Both the position numbers and the translations under genes were made by a program. This document shows positions 1 through 7,417 of a DNA stretch of 64,000 bases, piece after piece; position 1 is the stretch's first letter, and every line of letters begins with the position of its first letter. The notes beneath the pieces are model-generated. The model was not told where the DNA came from and searched no databases. It worked only from the letters and a program-made list of their open reading frames with translations. The stretch is from Rugamonas brunnea (GTDB lineage: Bacteria > Pseudomonadota > Gammaproteobacteria > Burkholderiales > Burkholderiaceae_D), in assembly GCF_014042345.1 (NCBI RefSeq), contig NZ_JACEZT010000016.1, positions 1 to 64,000 on the forward strand. Reading direction: 5' to 3'.

Positions 1-97
1 GCGTTGGTTATGGACCTACAATCACGACCGGCCGAACATGGCCTTGGGCGGAATTACGCCAAAACAGAAATTGGCCCTCGCCGCTTAGCCTCTACTT

Positions 98-340
98 TCA
101 GAGCGCATCAAATATGGGGGGATTACCATGCCACCGGCAAAGCGCCAGGAAATCCGAAAGGTCTTCCCCGATGAGTTTAGAGAGTTCTTCCAGGCGATAT
201 GTCGCCTCCATTAGCTCCGAACACTCCTTTTCACTTGCGCCACTAGCACCGTAGAGCACGCCAGCAGGAAGTTCGTGCAGCGTATATTTGAGGTAACGAT
301 GAAGCTCCTCATATTCTTCTCGTTCCAGTTTAGTACTCAT
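98..340 (-). CDS. Integron cassette protein, unknown function, 80 aa
   Basis: An 80-residue acidic, helix-rich protein with no signal peptide or membrane segment. Its start lies 16 bases from the attC at 357-413, the usual cassette layout. The N-terminal half is rich in Glu, Leu and Tyr and probably forms two or three amphipathic helices. I do not recognise the family. It is the leftmost complete cassette gene in the window, and no attC could be identified to its left, so its cassette boundary is unresolved. Confidence 0.6.
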   Translation of the reverse strand: MSTKLEREEYEELHRYLKYTLHELPAGVLYGASGASEKECSELMEATYRLEELSKLIGEDLSDFLALCRWHGNPPIFDAL

Positions 341-356
341 AACTTATGCTAAGGCC

Positions 357-413
357 GCCCAACGTGAACGATCAGCGGCGTCACAAGGCGTCCGGTAGAT
401 TGGGTTGTTGGGC
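357..413 (-). repeat. attC site 1 (57 bp)
   Basis: Outer complementary boxes GCCCAAC at 357-363 and GTTGGGC at 407-413 enclose an imperfect hairpin-forming centre. The stop codon of the next gene begins at 414, directly after the box. Same length as attC site 2. Confidence 0.85.
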
Positions 414-758
414 TTAGTCATTGGTGATGTAGGTAACAGGGAGGCGCTTCCTGAATTGATCAATGGTGAGGAGAATAGCGGAGTCGCCCTTCTTGAAACG
501 ACCAGTACACACTGCCTGGAACCCCTCACCACAAAGAACTTCCGGATATTTTGAGAAGGAGAGCTTCTCGTGAACGCCAGAGACGCCCCATTCACGATCG
601 ATCGCCCAACCGAGACGAAGCATCTTGGTTCGGGTGCTAGCGTAACTTTCACCAATTTGCACTTCCGAATTCGAGCCCTGGAGCTTCGTTGCAACTGCAA
701 CCGAAGTCGATCCAACGCAGCACATTGCGGCAGCAAGAGTGACGACTAGTTTATTCAT
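414..758 (-). CDS. Cassette-encoded secreted protein, 114 aa
   Basis: A 114-residue protein with an N-terminal signal peptide (Lys at position 3, then a hydrophobic stretch with a likely cleavage after about residue 23). The mature part contains a segment IGESYASTR followed by a Trp, then KYPE, and two Cys that may pair. The same order, IGRDYASAR, Trp, KYPE and Cys residues, occurs in the cassette protein at 2011-2370, so the two are likely divergent members of one periplasmic family. Function is unknown. The start is 5 bases from attC site 2, and the stop abuts attC site 1, so the cassette has almost no non-coding DNA. Confidence 0.75.
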   Translation of the reverse strand: MNKLVVTLAAAMCCVGSTSVAVATKLQGSNSEVQIGESYASTRTKMLRLGWAIDREWGVSGVHEKLSFSKYPEVLCGEGFQAVCTGRFKKGDSAILLTIDQFRKRLPVTYITND

Positions 759-763
759 CGAAG

Positions 764-820
764 GCCCAACGTGCAGATTCAGCGGCGCCGTATGGCGTCC
801 GCTGGAATAAATTGTTGGGC
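764..820 (-). repeat. attC site 2 (57 bp)
   Basis: GCCCAAC at 764-770 and GTTGGGC at 814-820 enclose a centre with AGCGGCG and CGTCCGCT segments very like site 1, indicating the same attC subfamily. Confidence 0.85.
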
Positions 821-826
821 CATATT

Positions 827-1153
827 TTACCTAGCGACACGGCTACGCCTCCAAACTAGGTATGCAGCAGTGGCAAGCAGGGGCAATGCCACGGATATAG
901 CAGTGATCAAAGCTTGATTTGCAAGATACGGCATGCGGGCGGTCGCGAACCAAGATGCAATTACGCCGAAGATACAAGTGACTGTGCCACCGAACCAGAA
1001 CGGGCGAAATCTCCGCGAAAGCCGCAACATCAAAATAACGAGCGCGACTGTAAGAAGCTCGGCGTAGACCGTCAACAGCACTTCTTCGCCGTGAGCGTAA
1101 GCCAGCGCAGGAAGCGTAGCAAACAAAAAGTAAGTGATCCGGCCCCGTGTCAT
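827..1153 (-). CDS. Cassette-encoded small membrane protein, 108 aa
   Basis: A 108-residue protein with about three to four hydrophobic segments: an N-terminal signal-like helix ending near AYA-HGEE at residue 20, a helix around residues 26-43, another around 53-70 and a final one around 82-100, then an Arg-rich cytoplasmic tail. It is bounded on both sides by attC sites (stop 6 bases from site 2, start 7 bases from site 3), so it occupies a whole cassette. No family recognised; small membrane proteins are common in integron cassettes. Confidence 0.7.
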   Translation of the reverse strand: MTRGRITYFLFATLPALAYAHGEEVLLTVYAELLTVALVILMLRLSRRFRPFWFGGTVTCIFGVIASWFATARMPYLANQALITAISVALPLLATAAYLVWRRSRVAR

Positions 1154-1160
1154 TCAAGAA

Positions 1161-1232
1161 GCCCAACGTTGGACGTAACCGGCCGCAGCAGCGCGCAGCG
1201 ATGCGGAGGTCCGGTTGACGGAATTGTTGGGC
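1161..1232 (-). repeat. attC site 3 (72 bp)
   Basis: GCCCAAC at 1161-1167 and GTTGGGC at 1226-1232. The inner arms GTAACCGG and CCGGTTGAC pair, and the apex carries a second GC-rich repeat, making this site longer than sites 1, 2 and 4 and similar to site 5. Confidence 0.85.
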
Positions 1233-1238
1233 ATAGAT

Positions 1239-1670
1239 TCAGTCACCACAGCAGAAGTTCCCCCTTTTGTTTGGCAGGTATGTGGGCTTCATCCCAAGGA
1301 CGCCAGCGGCTTCACGCGAATTGCCTTCATTCGCCTTACGTGGAGCCAGAAGAAGGCGGGAGGTCTTTGCGTCAACGACTCCGTATTTATCCTCGACGCA
1401 GGCACTCCCACCGCAATAACTTTGGAAGAGAATAACGGGAGCCTCTTCTTTTGACGTAGTGCATACAGCGTGGAACCAGCCACCTTCATCCGCTTCGTAA
1501 ATCACCTTGGGGCCAGCGGAGAGGACAAATTTGTTATCCAGAGGATGTCCACGATTGACTTTTGTGACGCGATACTTGACTCCCCCACACGTTGTTTCAA
1601 AAGATGCGGGCTCGGCCGCAAGGGCTAGCTGACTGAACAAGAGCAACGATACAGAAAATATGAGGCGCAT
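1239..1670 (-). CDS. Cassette-encoded secreted cysteine-rich protein, 143 aa
   Basis: A 143-residue protein with a clear signal peptide (residues 1-19, cleavage after ALA). The mature region has at least six cysteines, including a C-terminal CC pair, suggesting disulfide bonds in the periplasm or outside the cell. The start lies 8 bases from attC site 4 and the stop 6 bases from site 3. I do not recognise the family and no catalytic motif is visible. Confidence 0.7.
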   Translation of the reverse strand: MRLIFSVSLLLFSQLALAAEPASFETTCGGVKYRVTKVNRGHPLDNKFVLSAGPKVIYEADEGGWFHAVCTTSKEEAPVILFQSYCGGSACVEDKYGVVDAKTSRLLLAPRKANEGNSREAAGVLGMKPTYLPNKRGNFCCGD

Positions 1671-1671
1671 C

Positions 1672-1932
1672 TCAGGAAGCCCAACGTTGAGGTAACCGGC
1701 GCGCGTCAGCGCGTCCGGTTAAACGAAATGTTAGACACGGCGCATGAACTTGCCGCGAACGATTTACCACGCACGCGTCCGCGCCAGCGCCCACGCGTGC
1801 GCGCGCGAACCATCGCAATTCGCACTTGCCACCGCACCGCGAATAGCCACCGGCCCTTGCGCTGAGCGTAGCCAAGCTAGTGGCGCAGCCAGCAGCCCAA
1901 AAGCTAAGCGAAGTGGTAGAAGCGGAATTCAT
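1672..1932 (-). CDS. Possible cassette protein overlapping attC site 4, 86 aa
   Basis: The only minus-strand frame in the cassette between sites 4 and 5 starts at an ATG 12 bases from attC site 5, the position where the other cassette genes start, and has a lipoprotein-like beginning (hydrophobic stretch ending in AAGCAT). However, it reads through the whole of attC site 4, its composition is Arg/Ala-rich like a chance GC-rich frame, and no ribosome site is obvious. The cassette may be non-coding or encode only the N-terminal part. Confidence 0.3.
   Translation of the reverse strand: MNSASTTSLSFWAAGCATSLATLSARAGGYSRCGGKCELRWFARARVGAGADACVVNRSRQVHAPCLTFRLTGRADARRLPQRWAS
1679..1736 (-). repeat. 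attC site 4 (58 bp)
   Basis: GCCCAAC at 1679-1685 and GTTAGAC at 1730-1736, with inner arms GTAACCGG and CCGGTTAAAC that pair well. The change of the right box from GTTGGGC to GTTAGAC still fits the GTTRRRY consensus. Confidence 0.85.
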
Positions 1933-1944
1933 TTTCAAAGCCGG

Positions 1945-2016
1945 GCCTAACGTTCAAAGTAACTGGCTGCCGGAACGCGCAGCGTGGAGGCAGTCCAGTT
2001 GACTGCAATGTTAGCG
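1945..2016 (-). repeat. attC site 5 (72 bp)
   Basis: GCCTAAC at 1945-1951 and GTTAGCG at 2010-2016. The central arms AACTGGCTGC and GCAGTCCAGTT pair. The right box departs from GTTRRRY at its last two positions, so the site is slightly degenerate. The stop codon of the next gene, at 2011-2013, lies within it. Confidence 0.8.
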
Positions 2017-2370
2017 CTTTGCGTCATCTAAGCATTCATGGGTAATGGTGTTCACTGTAAAGGACTTCATTTCTTCGCCCCAAGTGATGATTCGCATACA
2101 TTTCCCGGCTCTTTTGAAACTGAACGAGCAAACCGGCTTATCCATAGCGCAGCTATCCATTTCGGGATACTTCCGCTGGATCTTTCTATCATGTTCCATC
2201 GTTTGCTCCTCGGATTGACGGACCGGAACCCAATGATCTTTTATCAGAATCTTTCGAGCAGAAGCGTAGTCCCGACCAATCAACACATCAAGTTCAGCTG
2301 CTACTGTGAAATTCGCTCCTGCGGTAACTGCTAGGAGGATCGAAGTCTGAGCGATGGATCGAGTTCGCAT
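2011..2370 (-). CDS. Cassette-encoded secreted protein, paralogue of the 414-758 product
   Basis: A 119-residue protein if started at the ATG at 2370, which gives a clean signal peptide (MRTRS followed by a hydrophobic run and cleavage near VAA). An upstream in-frame start at 2508 would add 46 residues with no signal character, so 2370 is preferred. The mature part has IGRDYASAR, a Trp, a KYPE motif and Cys residues in the same order as the other cassette protein at 414-758. Function unknown. About 120 bases lie between this start and the end of the array, room for a cassette promoter. Confidence 0.65.
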   Translation of the reverse strand: MRTRSIAQTSILLAVTAGANFTVAAELDVLIGRDYASARKILIKDHWVPVRQSEEQTMEHDRKIQRKYPEMDSCAMDKPVCSFSFKRAGKCMRIITWGEEMKSFTVNTITHECLDDAKR

Positions 2371-2489
2371 AAGTATGCTCGCTAACGTAAAGTAGACGTC
2401 ATATTGACGTTTTAAGAACATTAACATTGCCAGATAATGACGGTTTGAGCAAGCCGCAGAGGCTACGTTCGATTGACTGCAAACATAAA

Positions 2490-2510
2490 GCCTCCTAACG
2501 GCCGCCATAA
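2490..2510 (-). other. Possible attI or cassette-boundary relic
   Basis: On the minus strand GTTAGGA (2493-2499) resembles the integrase crossover box GTTRRRY except for its last base. It is the last such box before the pnp terminator and has no matching partner box, so it could be what remains of attI after loss of the integrase end. A chance match cannot be excluded. Confidence 0.25.
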
Positions 2511-2554
2511 ACCTTCATGCCCACGTGGTTCGAGCAACAATCCCCACCCGCCCA

Positions 2555-2590
2555 TAAAAAAACCGCCAGGCTCACGCACTGGCGGTTTTC
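2555..2590 (-). terminator. Rho-independent terminator of pnp
   Basis: Perfect inverted repeat AAAACCGCCAG / CTGGCGGTTTT with a short loop, followed on the minus strand by a T run, 24 bases after the pnp stop. It marks the junction between core chromosome and the cassette array. Confidence 0.9.
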
Positions 2591-2613
2591 TGTTTCAGCC
2601 TAAGCCGAAGAAC

Positions 2614-4725
2614 TTACTGGGCTGCTGCTGCCGCTTCTTCAGCGGCCGCTTTCATCGACAGCTTCAGACGGCCACGATCATCCGTCTCCAGCACTTTCAC
2701 GCGCACAGCCTGGCCTTCTTTCAGGTAGTCGGCCACGGCGTTCACGCGCTCGTTGGCGATCTGCGAGATGTGCAGCAGGCCATCCTTGCCCGGCATGACT
2801 TGCACGATCGCGCCGAAGTCCAGCAGCTTCAGCACCACGCCGTCGTAGGTCTTGCCCACTTCGACCGAGGCGGTCAGCTCTTCGATGCGGCGCTTGGCTT
2901 CCTGGCCGGCGGCAGCGTCCACGGAGGCGATGGTGACCACGCCTTCGTCGCTGATGTCGATCTGGGTGCCGGTCTCTTCGGTCAGCGCGCGGATCACGGC
3001 GCCGCCCTTGCCGATCACGTCACGGATCTTCTCGGGGTTGATCTTGATGGTGATCAGGCGCGGTGCGAAGTCCGACAGCTCGGTCTTCACGTGCGGCATG
3101 GCTTTCTGCATTTCGCCCAGGATGTGCTCGCGGCCTTCCTTGGCTTGCGCCAGCGCCACTTGCATGATTTCCTTGGTGATGCCCATGATCTTGATGTCCA
3201 TCTGCAGCGCCGTGATACCGTTGCGGGTGCCGGCCACCTTGAAGTCCATGTCGCCCAGGTGGTCTTCGTCACCCAGGATGTCCGACAGCACGGCGAAACG
3301 GCCGCCTTCCTTGATCAGGCCCATGGCGATACCGGCCACGTGCTCTTTCATCGGCACGCCGGCGTCCATCAGCGCCAGGCAGCCGCCGCAGACGGAGGCC
3401 ATCGACGAGGAACCGTTCGATTCGGTGATTTCCGACACCAGACGCACGGAGTAGCTGAACTCTTCCTGCGATGGCAGCGCGGCGATCAGCGCGCGCTTGG
3501 CCAGGCGGCCGTGGCCGATTTCGCGGCGCTTAGGCGTGCCCACGCGGCCGGTTTCGCCGGTGGCGAACGGTGGCATGTTGTAGTGCAGCATGAACGAATC
3601 GGTGAACTCGCCCATCAGCGCGTCGATCTTCTGGCTGTCACGAGCGGTGCCCAGGGTGGCCACCACCAGCGCCTGCGTTTCGCCGCGGGTGAACAGGGCC
3701 GAACCGTGGGTGCGTGGCAGCACCGAGGTGCGGATCGCGATCGGACGCACGGTGCGGGTGTCGCGGCCGTCGATACGTGGCTCGCCTTCCAGGATCTGCG
3801 AACGCACGATCTTGGCTTCCATGTCGAACAGGATGTTGCCCACTTCGACGGCGTCCGGTGCTTCGGCGGTCGCGTCGGCGGCCAGGTCGGCCATCACTGC
3901 GGCGCTGGCGGCTTTCAGCTTGGCGGTACGCTCTTGCTTGTCGCGGGTCAGGTAGGCGTCGCGGATCTTCGCTTCACCGAATTGCGCCACGCGGGCGATC
4001 AGCGCTTCGTTCTTGGCCGGCGGAGTCCATTCCACTTCCGGCTTGCCGCCGTCGCGCACCAGGTCGTGGATCGCGTCGATCACGGCCTTCATCTGGTCGT
4101 GGCCGTAGACCACGGCGCCCAGCATGATTTCTTCCGACAGTTGCTGCGCTTCCGATTCGACCATCAGCACGGCCGTTTCGGTACCGGCCACCACCAGGTC
4201 CATCTGCGAGGTCTTCAGTTGTTCGACGGTCGGGTTCAGGATGTACTGGCCGTTGGCGTAACCGACGCGGGCGGCGCCGATCGGGCCGTTGAACGGGATG
4301 CCGGACACGCACAGGGCGGCCGAGGCGCCGATCATGGCGGGGATGTCCGGATCGATTTCTGGGTTGACCGACAGCACGTGAATGATGATCTGCACTTCAT
4401 TCAGGTAGCCTTCAGGGAACAGCGGACGGATAGGACGGTCGATCAGACGCGAGGTCAGCGTTTCCTTTTCCGAAGGACGGCCTTCGCGCTTGAAGAAACC
4501 GCCGGGGATCTTGCCGGCAGCGTAGGTCTTCTCGACGTAATCAACGGTCAGCGGGAAGAAGTCCTGACCAGGCTTGGCATCCTTTTTTGCCACCACGGTG
4601 GCCAGGATCACGGTGTCTTCGATCGACACCATGACCGCGCCCGATGCCTGGCGGGCGATTTCACCGGTTTCCAGCGTGACTTGATGTTGGCCGTACTGGA
4701 AGGTTTTCGTAACTTTGTTAAACAT
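2614..4725 (-). CDS. pnp: Polyribonucleotide nucleotidyltransferase (PNPase)
   Basis: A 703-residue phosphorolytic 3'-5' exoribonuclease of the RNA degradosome. Two RNase PH-like domains (about 1-210 and 310-540) flank a helical linker; a KH domain with VIGKGGAVIR follows near residue 565 and an S1 domain near 620-690 ends the protein. Length and domain order are typical. It lies downstream of rpsO in the classic rpsO-pnp arrangement. PNPase expression is commonly autoregulated through its leader, and a 235-base leader follows the rpsO terminator here. Confidence 0.98.
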   Translation of the reverse strand: MFNKVTKTFQYGQHQVTLETGEIARQASGAVMVSIEDTVILATVVAKKDAKPGQDFFPLTVDYVEKTYAAGKIPGGFFKREGRPSEKETLTSRLIDRPIRPLFPEGYLNEVQIIIHVLSVNPEIDPDIPAMIGASAALCVSGIPFNGPIGAARVGYANGQYILNPTVEQLKTSQMDLVVAGTETAVLMVESEAQQLSEEIMLGAVVYGHDQMKAVIDAIHDLVRDGGKPEVEWTPPAKNEALIARVAQFGEAKIRDAYLTRDKQERTAKLKAASAAVMADLAADATAEAPDAVEVGNILFDMEAKIVRSQILEGEPRIDGRDTRTVRPIAIRTSVLPRTHGSALFTRGETQALVVATLGTARDSQKIDALMGEFTDSFMLHYNMPPFATGETGRVGTPKRREIGHGRLAKRALIAALPSQEEFSYSVRLVSEITESNGSSSMASVCGGCLALMDAGVPMKEHVAGIAMGLIKEGGRFAVLSDILGDEDHLGDMDFKVAGTRNGITALQMDIKIMGITKEIMQVALAQAKEGREHILGEMQKAMPHVKTELSDFAPRLITIKINPEKIRDVIGKGGAVIRALTEETGTQIDISDEGVVTIASVDAAAGQEAKRRIEELTASVEVGKTYDGVVLKLLDFGAIVQVMPGKDGLLHISQIANERVNAVADYLKEGQAVRVKVLETDDRGRLKLSMKAAAEEAAAAAQ

Positions 4726-5021
4726 GGGTATTCCCTTTCTATTTGCCGACAGATTTTCAGGGGCTGTCGTTCACCTCACCACAGGCGGCGTCTCCTTGTA
4801 AGATGGTCCGCCTTTACTGCTTTCACTACACTTGCTCTCTCTACGATTGCTCTGTTGCCACACGCCGCGCTGTCAGTGGCGCGCCGTGCCGTATCCGGGA
4901 ATGCCATGTCGCTGTGCCAAGGGACTGTTCCTCTTAGCAATAAATCACCGGGCTAAATGACAAAATGCCCGCGTCAGCGAACTGGCGCAGGCATTTCGGT
5001 TTAAACCGGGTGGCGCAAAAA
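4726..5021 (-). other. rpsO-pnp intergenic leader
   Basis: A 296-base gap between rpsO and pnp. It holds the rpsO terminator (4962-4996) and about 235 bases of GC-rich pnp leader, where RNase III-dependent autoregulation acts in enterobacteria. No open frame in it looks genuine. A pnp promoter was not identified with confidence. Confidence 0.6.
4962..4996 (-). terminator. rpsO terminator or attenuator before pnp
   Basis: On the minus strand AAATGCCTGCGCCAG pairs with CTGACGCGGGCATTT around a TTCG tetraloop, followed by a short T tract, 25 bases after the rpsO stop. Partial read-through would supply pnp. Confidence 0.85.
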
Positions 5022-5291
5022 TTACTTACGCAGGCCGAGTTTAGCGATCAGATCGCGGTAACGGGTTGCATCTTTGCCCTTCAGGTAGGACAGCAGGCTC
5101 TTACGACGGTTGACCATCATGATCAGGCCGCGGCGCGAGTGGTGGTCCTTGGAGTGGGCTTTGAAGTGGCCGTTCAGTTCGTTGATGCGTGCGGTCAGCA
5201 GCGCAACTTGAACTTCTGGGGAGCCGGTGTCGTTTTGACCACGGGCGTTGTCCGCGATGATGGCGGCTTTGTTGATGTTTTCTACGGTCAT
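5022..5291 (-). CDS. rpsO: 30S ribosomal protein S15
   Basis: An 89-residue ribosomal protein that binds 16S rRNA in the central domain early in 30S assembly. Full-length with the family signatures DTGSPEVQVALLT and HSKDHHSRRGL followed by a basic C-terminus. It is the first gene of the rpsO-pnp unit; the divergent lipoprotein gene begins at 5460. Confidence 0.98.
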   Translation of the reverse strand: MTVENINKAAIIADNARGQNDTGSPEVQVALLTARINELNGHFKAHSKDHHSRRGLIMMVNRRKSLLSYLKGKDATRYRDLIAKLGLRK

Positions 5292-5459
5292 GATTTTACC
5301 TTTAACATGCGGTGCACGGAGTCTGAACCCTGCGCATCGTGAACTTCAAAAAAATTCCGGCCGAAAGACCAGACCCGCAAGTATATCGGAAAAACAGCGC
5401 GCGTTGCCAGTGTTGGCTACAATTCTTACTGTATTCCTCCTCACGACGCGTGTGGCACC

Positions 5460-5948
5460 ATGAAAAACCTAGCCTCTTTACTAACTTTGTCCGTGCTGGC
5501 CGCCGGTTGCGCCGGCCTGGGCGGCGCCCAACTGACGCCGGGCGAACCGGAAGCGGCCGTGCGCGCCGCGCTGGGCACGCCCACCGCCACCTACCGCGAC
5601 GGCGCGGATACGCTGCTCGAATACGCGCGCGGCCCGGCCGGCCAGTACACGTGGATGGCGCGGCTCGACCCGCAGGGCCGGCTCGTGTCCTACGAACAGG
5701 TACTCACCAGCGCCCGCTTCGGCGCCGTGCGCATCGGCAAGGACAACCGCGACACCATCCTGCACACGTTCGGCCGTCCAGCCGAAGTGCTGCGCTTCGC
5801 CCACAGCCCGGCGGACGTCTGGATGTACCGCTACAAGGAGCAGGACGTGTGGGATTCCGTGATGTATGTGGAGTTCGCCGCCAACGGCACGGTCGGCAAG
5901 ATGACCAACGGGCCGGACCCGGAACGGGAAAAACACTGGGGGCGCTGA
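5460..5948 (+). CDS. BamE/SmpA-like outer membrane lipoprotein
   Basis: A 162-residue lipoprotein with a type II signal peptide and lipobox LAAGC (Cys17). Two repeats of the motif G-x-P followed by hydrophobic strands (LTPGEPEAAVRAALGTPTA and a matching TFGRPAEVLRF region) are typical of the SmpA/OmlA fold shared with BamE. Probably anchored to the inner leaflet of the outer membrane. The exact family member cannot be settled; true BamE is usually shorter and encoded near fur. Convergent with the acylphosphatase gene, 7 bases apart. Confidence 0.75.
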   Translation: MKNLASLLTLSVLAAGCAGLGGAQLTPGEPEAAVRAALGTPTATYRDGADTLLEYARGPAGQYTWMARLDPQGRLVSYEQVLTSARFGAVRIGKDNRDTILHTFGRPAEVLRFAHSPADVWMYRYKEQDVWDSVMYVEFAANGTVGKMTNGPDPEREKHWGR

Positions 5949-5955
5949 ACCCGGA

Positions 5956-6234
5956 CTAAGCGGTGGGCAAGATGCGCAAGCCGCTGCCGGACAGCCCTTC
6001 GGCGCTGAACTCCTCGACCGTCACGTCGATCACCCGCGCCGACGGCGGCCCGCGCCTGGCCCAGGTGATGACGGCTTCCATCGCCGCCACGTCGCCGTGG
6101 ATGCAAGCCTCCACGGATCCATCGCGGCAATTGCGCACCCAGCCATCCAGGCCCAACACTTCCGCTTGCCGTGCGAACGAGGCCCGATAGCCGACGCCCT
6201 GCACCCTGCCCTCGATAATCAACCGTTTCGCCAT
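5956..6234 (-). CDS. acyP: Acylphosphatase
   Basis: A 92-residue enzyme hydrolysing acyl phosphates such as carbamoyl phosphate or 1,3-bisphosphoglycerate. The family signature GRVQGVGYRASF supplies the phosphate-binding loop with Arg17, and GWVRNCRDGSVE supplies catalytic Asn35. Full-length single-domain protein of the ferredoxin-like fold, cytosolic. Isolated gene convergent with the lipoprotein gene. Confidence 0.95.
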   Translation of the reverse strand: MAKRLIIEGRVQGVGYRASFARQAEVLGLDGWVRNCRDGSVEACIHGDVAAMEAVITWARRGPPSARVIDVTVEEFSAEGLSGSGLRILPTA

Positions 6235-6309
6235 GTGCCGCCTCGCTTCGCCGATGGATGAAACCTGCCAGTCATCCCCTCATACTACCGCGCCTGCGGC
6301 CCCTGCGGA

Positions 6310-7206
6310 TCACGACACCGTTTGCCGGCACGCCGCAACCACCAGCCGGGCGAAGGCGGCGCCGTCGTCCTCCTGGATGAAGTGGCCACCGCGCAGCGTC
6401 GTATGGGGCTGGTCTTTGGCGCCCGGCACCCGCCGCCTGAATTCGGCATCCAGCCCGCGCGTGATCGGGTCGCCGTTGCTGAAGCAGCACAGGAACGGTT
6501 TGGTCCAGCCCTCGTAGACGCGCCAGGCGCGCAACTGGTCGGGCACGGCCACGTTGTCCGGCTCCACCGGCACCAGCGACGGGTAGATGCGGGCGGCGGC
6601 CTTGTACGCGGCACTGGGGAATGGCGCATCGTAGGCCGCGATCTCCTCGCGCGACAACGTGCGCCGGGTGCCGCTCTGGACGATGCGGCCGATCGGGAAC
6701 CACGGACTGTAGCGCGAGAAGGCGCGCCAGATGCGGAACATGGTCGGCATGCCAGTGCCGGTCGGCAGGCCGCCATTACTGAGCACGATGCGGGCGAAAC
6801 GCTCGGGCATCTCGGCCGCCAGCCGCAGGCCGAACAGCGAGCCCCAGTCCTGGCAGACGAGCGTGATGTCGCGCAGGTCCAGTGCTTCGATCCAATGACG
6901 CAACCACGCCACCTGGCCGGCGTAGCTGTAGTCGCTGCGGGCGGCGGGCTTGTCGGACTTGCCAAAGCCGATCAGGTCCGGCGCCAGCACCCGCAGCCCG
7001 GCGCCGGCCACCGGACCGATCATGTGGCGGTACAGGTAAGACCAGGTGGGTTCGCCATGCAGCATCAGCACGGGCGGCGCGTCGCGCGGGCCTTCGTCCA
7101 CATAATGCAAACGAAGTTCAGGCGTGATCTGATAGTAATGCGGCGCGAACGGATAATCCTTCAAATCCGAAAAGCACGCCTCGGGCGTGCGCAGAATCTT
7201 CACCAT
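6310..7206 (-). CDS. Haloalkane dehalogenase (alpha/beta hydrolase)
   Basis: A 298-residue alpha/beta hydrolase starting at the ATG at 7206, which is preceded by AAGGAG; an upstream start would add 24 unlikely residues. HGEPTWSYLYR at residues 50-60 provides the oxyanion and halide contacts, VCQDWGS places the nucleophile Asp120 next to a halide-binding Trp121, GDPI near 245 offers the acid, and GGH places His275. The HGEPTW plus QDW combination is that of the DhlA-type subfamily. Natural substrate is unknown; related alpha/beta hydrolases with the same triad, such as epoxide hydrolases, are less likely. Confidence 0.85.
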   Translation of the reverse strand: MVKILRTPEACFSDLKDYPFAPHYYQITPELRLHYVDEGPRDAPPVLMLHGEPTWSYLYRHMIGPVAGAGLRVLAPDLIGFGKSDKPAARSDYSYAGQVAWLRHWIEALDLRDITLVCQDWGSLFGLRLAAEMPERFARIVLSNGGLPTGTGMPTMFRIWRAFSRYSPWFPIGRIVQSGTRRTLSREEIAAYDAPFPSAAYKAAARIYPSLVPVEPDNVAVPDQLRAWRVYEGWTKPFLCCFSNGDPITRGLDAEFRRRVPGAKDQPHTTLRGGHFIQEDDGAAFARLVVAACRQTVS

Positions 7207-7355
7207 GGTCTCCTTGATGTAGCACCGCTCTGTGGCGGCGTGCAGTGGCACGGGAGCATGGCGGCATGAACCGCGCAACGCCCGCGATAGCCGCCATTGT
7301 CAGGCTACCGGGGAGTGAGATCTTGTGATTTTATGACAAACACGCGTCATGCCCT

Positions 7356-7402
7356 GCCTGCGGCCGGCACCGGCGCGATGCGCGCTGGTACTGGCCGCAG
7401 GC
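7356..7402 (-). terminator. Hairpin downstream of leuA
   Basis: GCCTGCGGCC (7356-7365) pairs perfectly with GGCCGCAGGC (7393-7402), 16 bases past the leuA stop. No T run follows, so it may stabilise the 3' end rather than terminate by itself. Confidence 0.4.
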
Positions 7403-7417
7403 GGAGGCCGGCGCGGA

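Larger units (their letters stand above)
1..2510 (-). mobile_element. Integron cassette array without integrase (CALIN)
   Basis: Five attC-like sites bounded by GCCCAAC or GCCTAAC on the left and GTTGGGC, GTTAGAC or GTTAGCG on the right are spaced between short genes that all read leftward. Where a gene is flanked by an attC on its right, its start lies about 5-16 bases from that site, as expected for cassettes oriented on the minus strand. The array would have its attI and integrase on the right, but that side runs straight into the pnp terminator and no intI gene is present. The array may continue beyond position 1. Base composition is visibly less GC-rich than the flanking pnp. This is a cluster of attC sites lacking an integrase, either a decayed sedentary integron or a transplanted array. 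Confidence 0.85.

Noticed and set aside
1744..1950. 68-codon plus-strand frame in the fifth cassette
   Set aside because: It runs against cassette polarity, has low-complexity Ala/Arg composition and ends inside attC site 5.
2473..4956. 827-codon open frame on the plus strand across pnp
   Set aside because: It is the antisense of pnp with His/Gly/Arg-rich composition produced by GC-rich codon bias; pnp on the minus strand is fully conserved.
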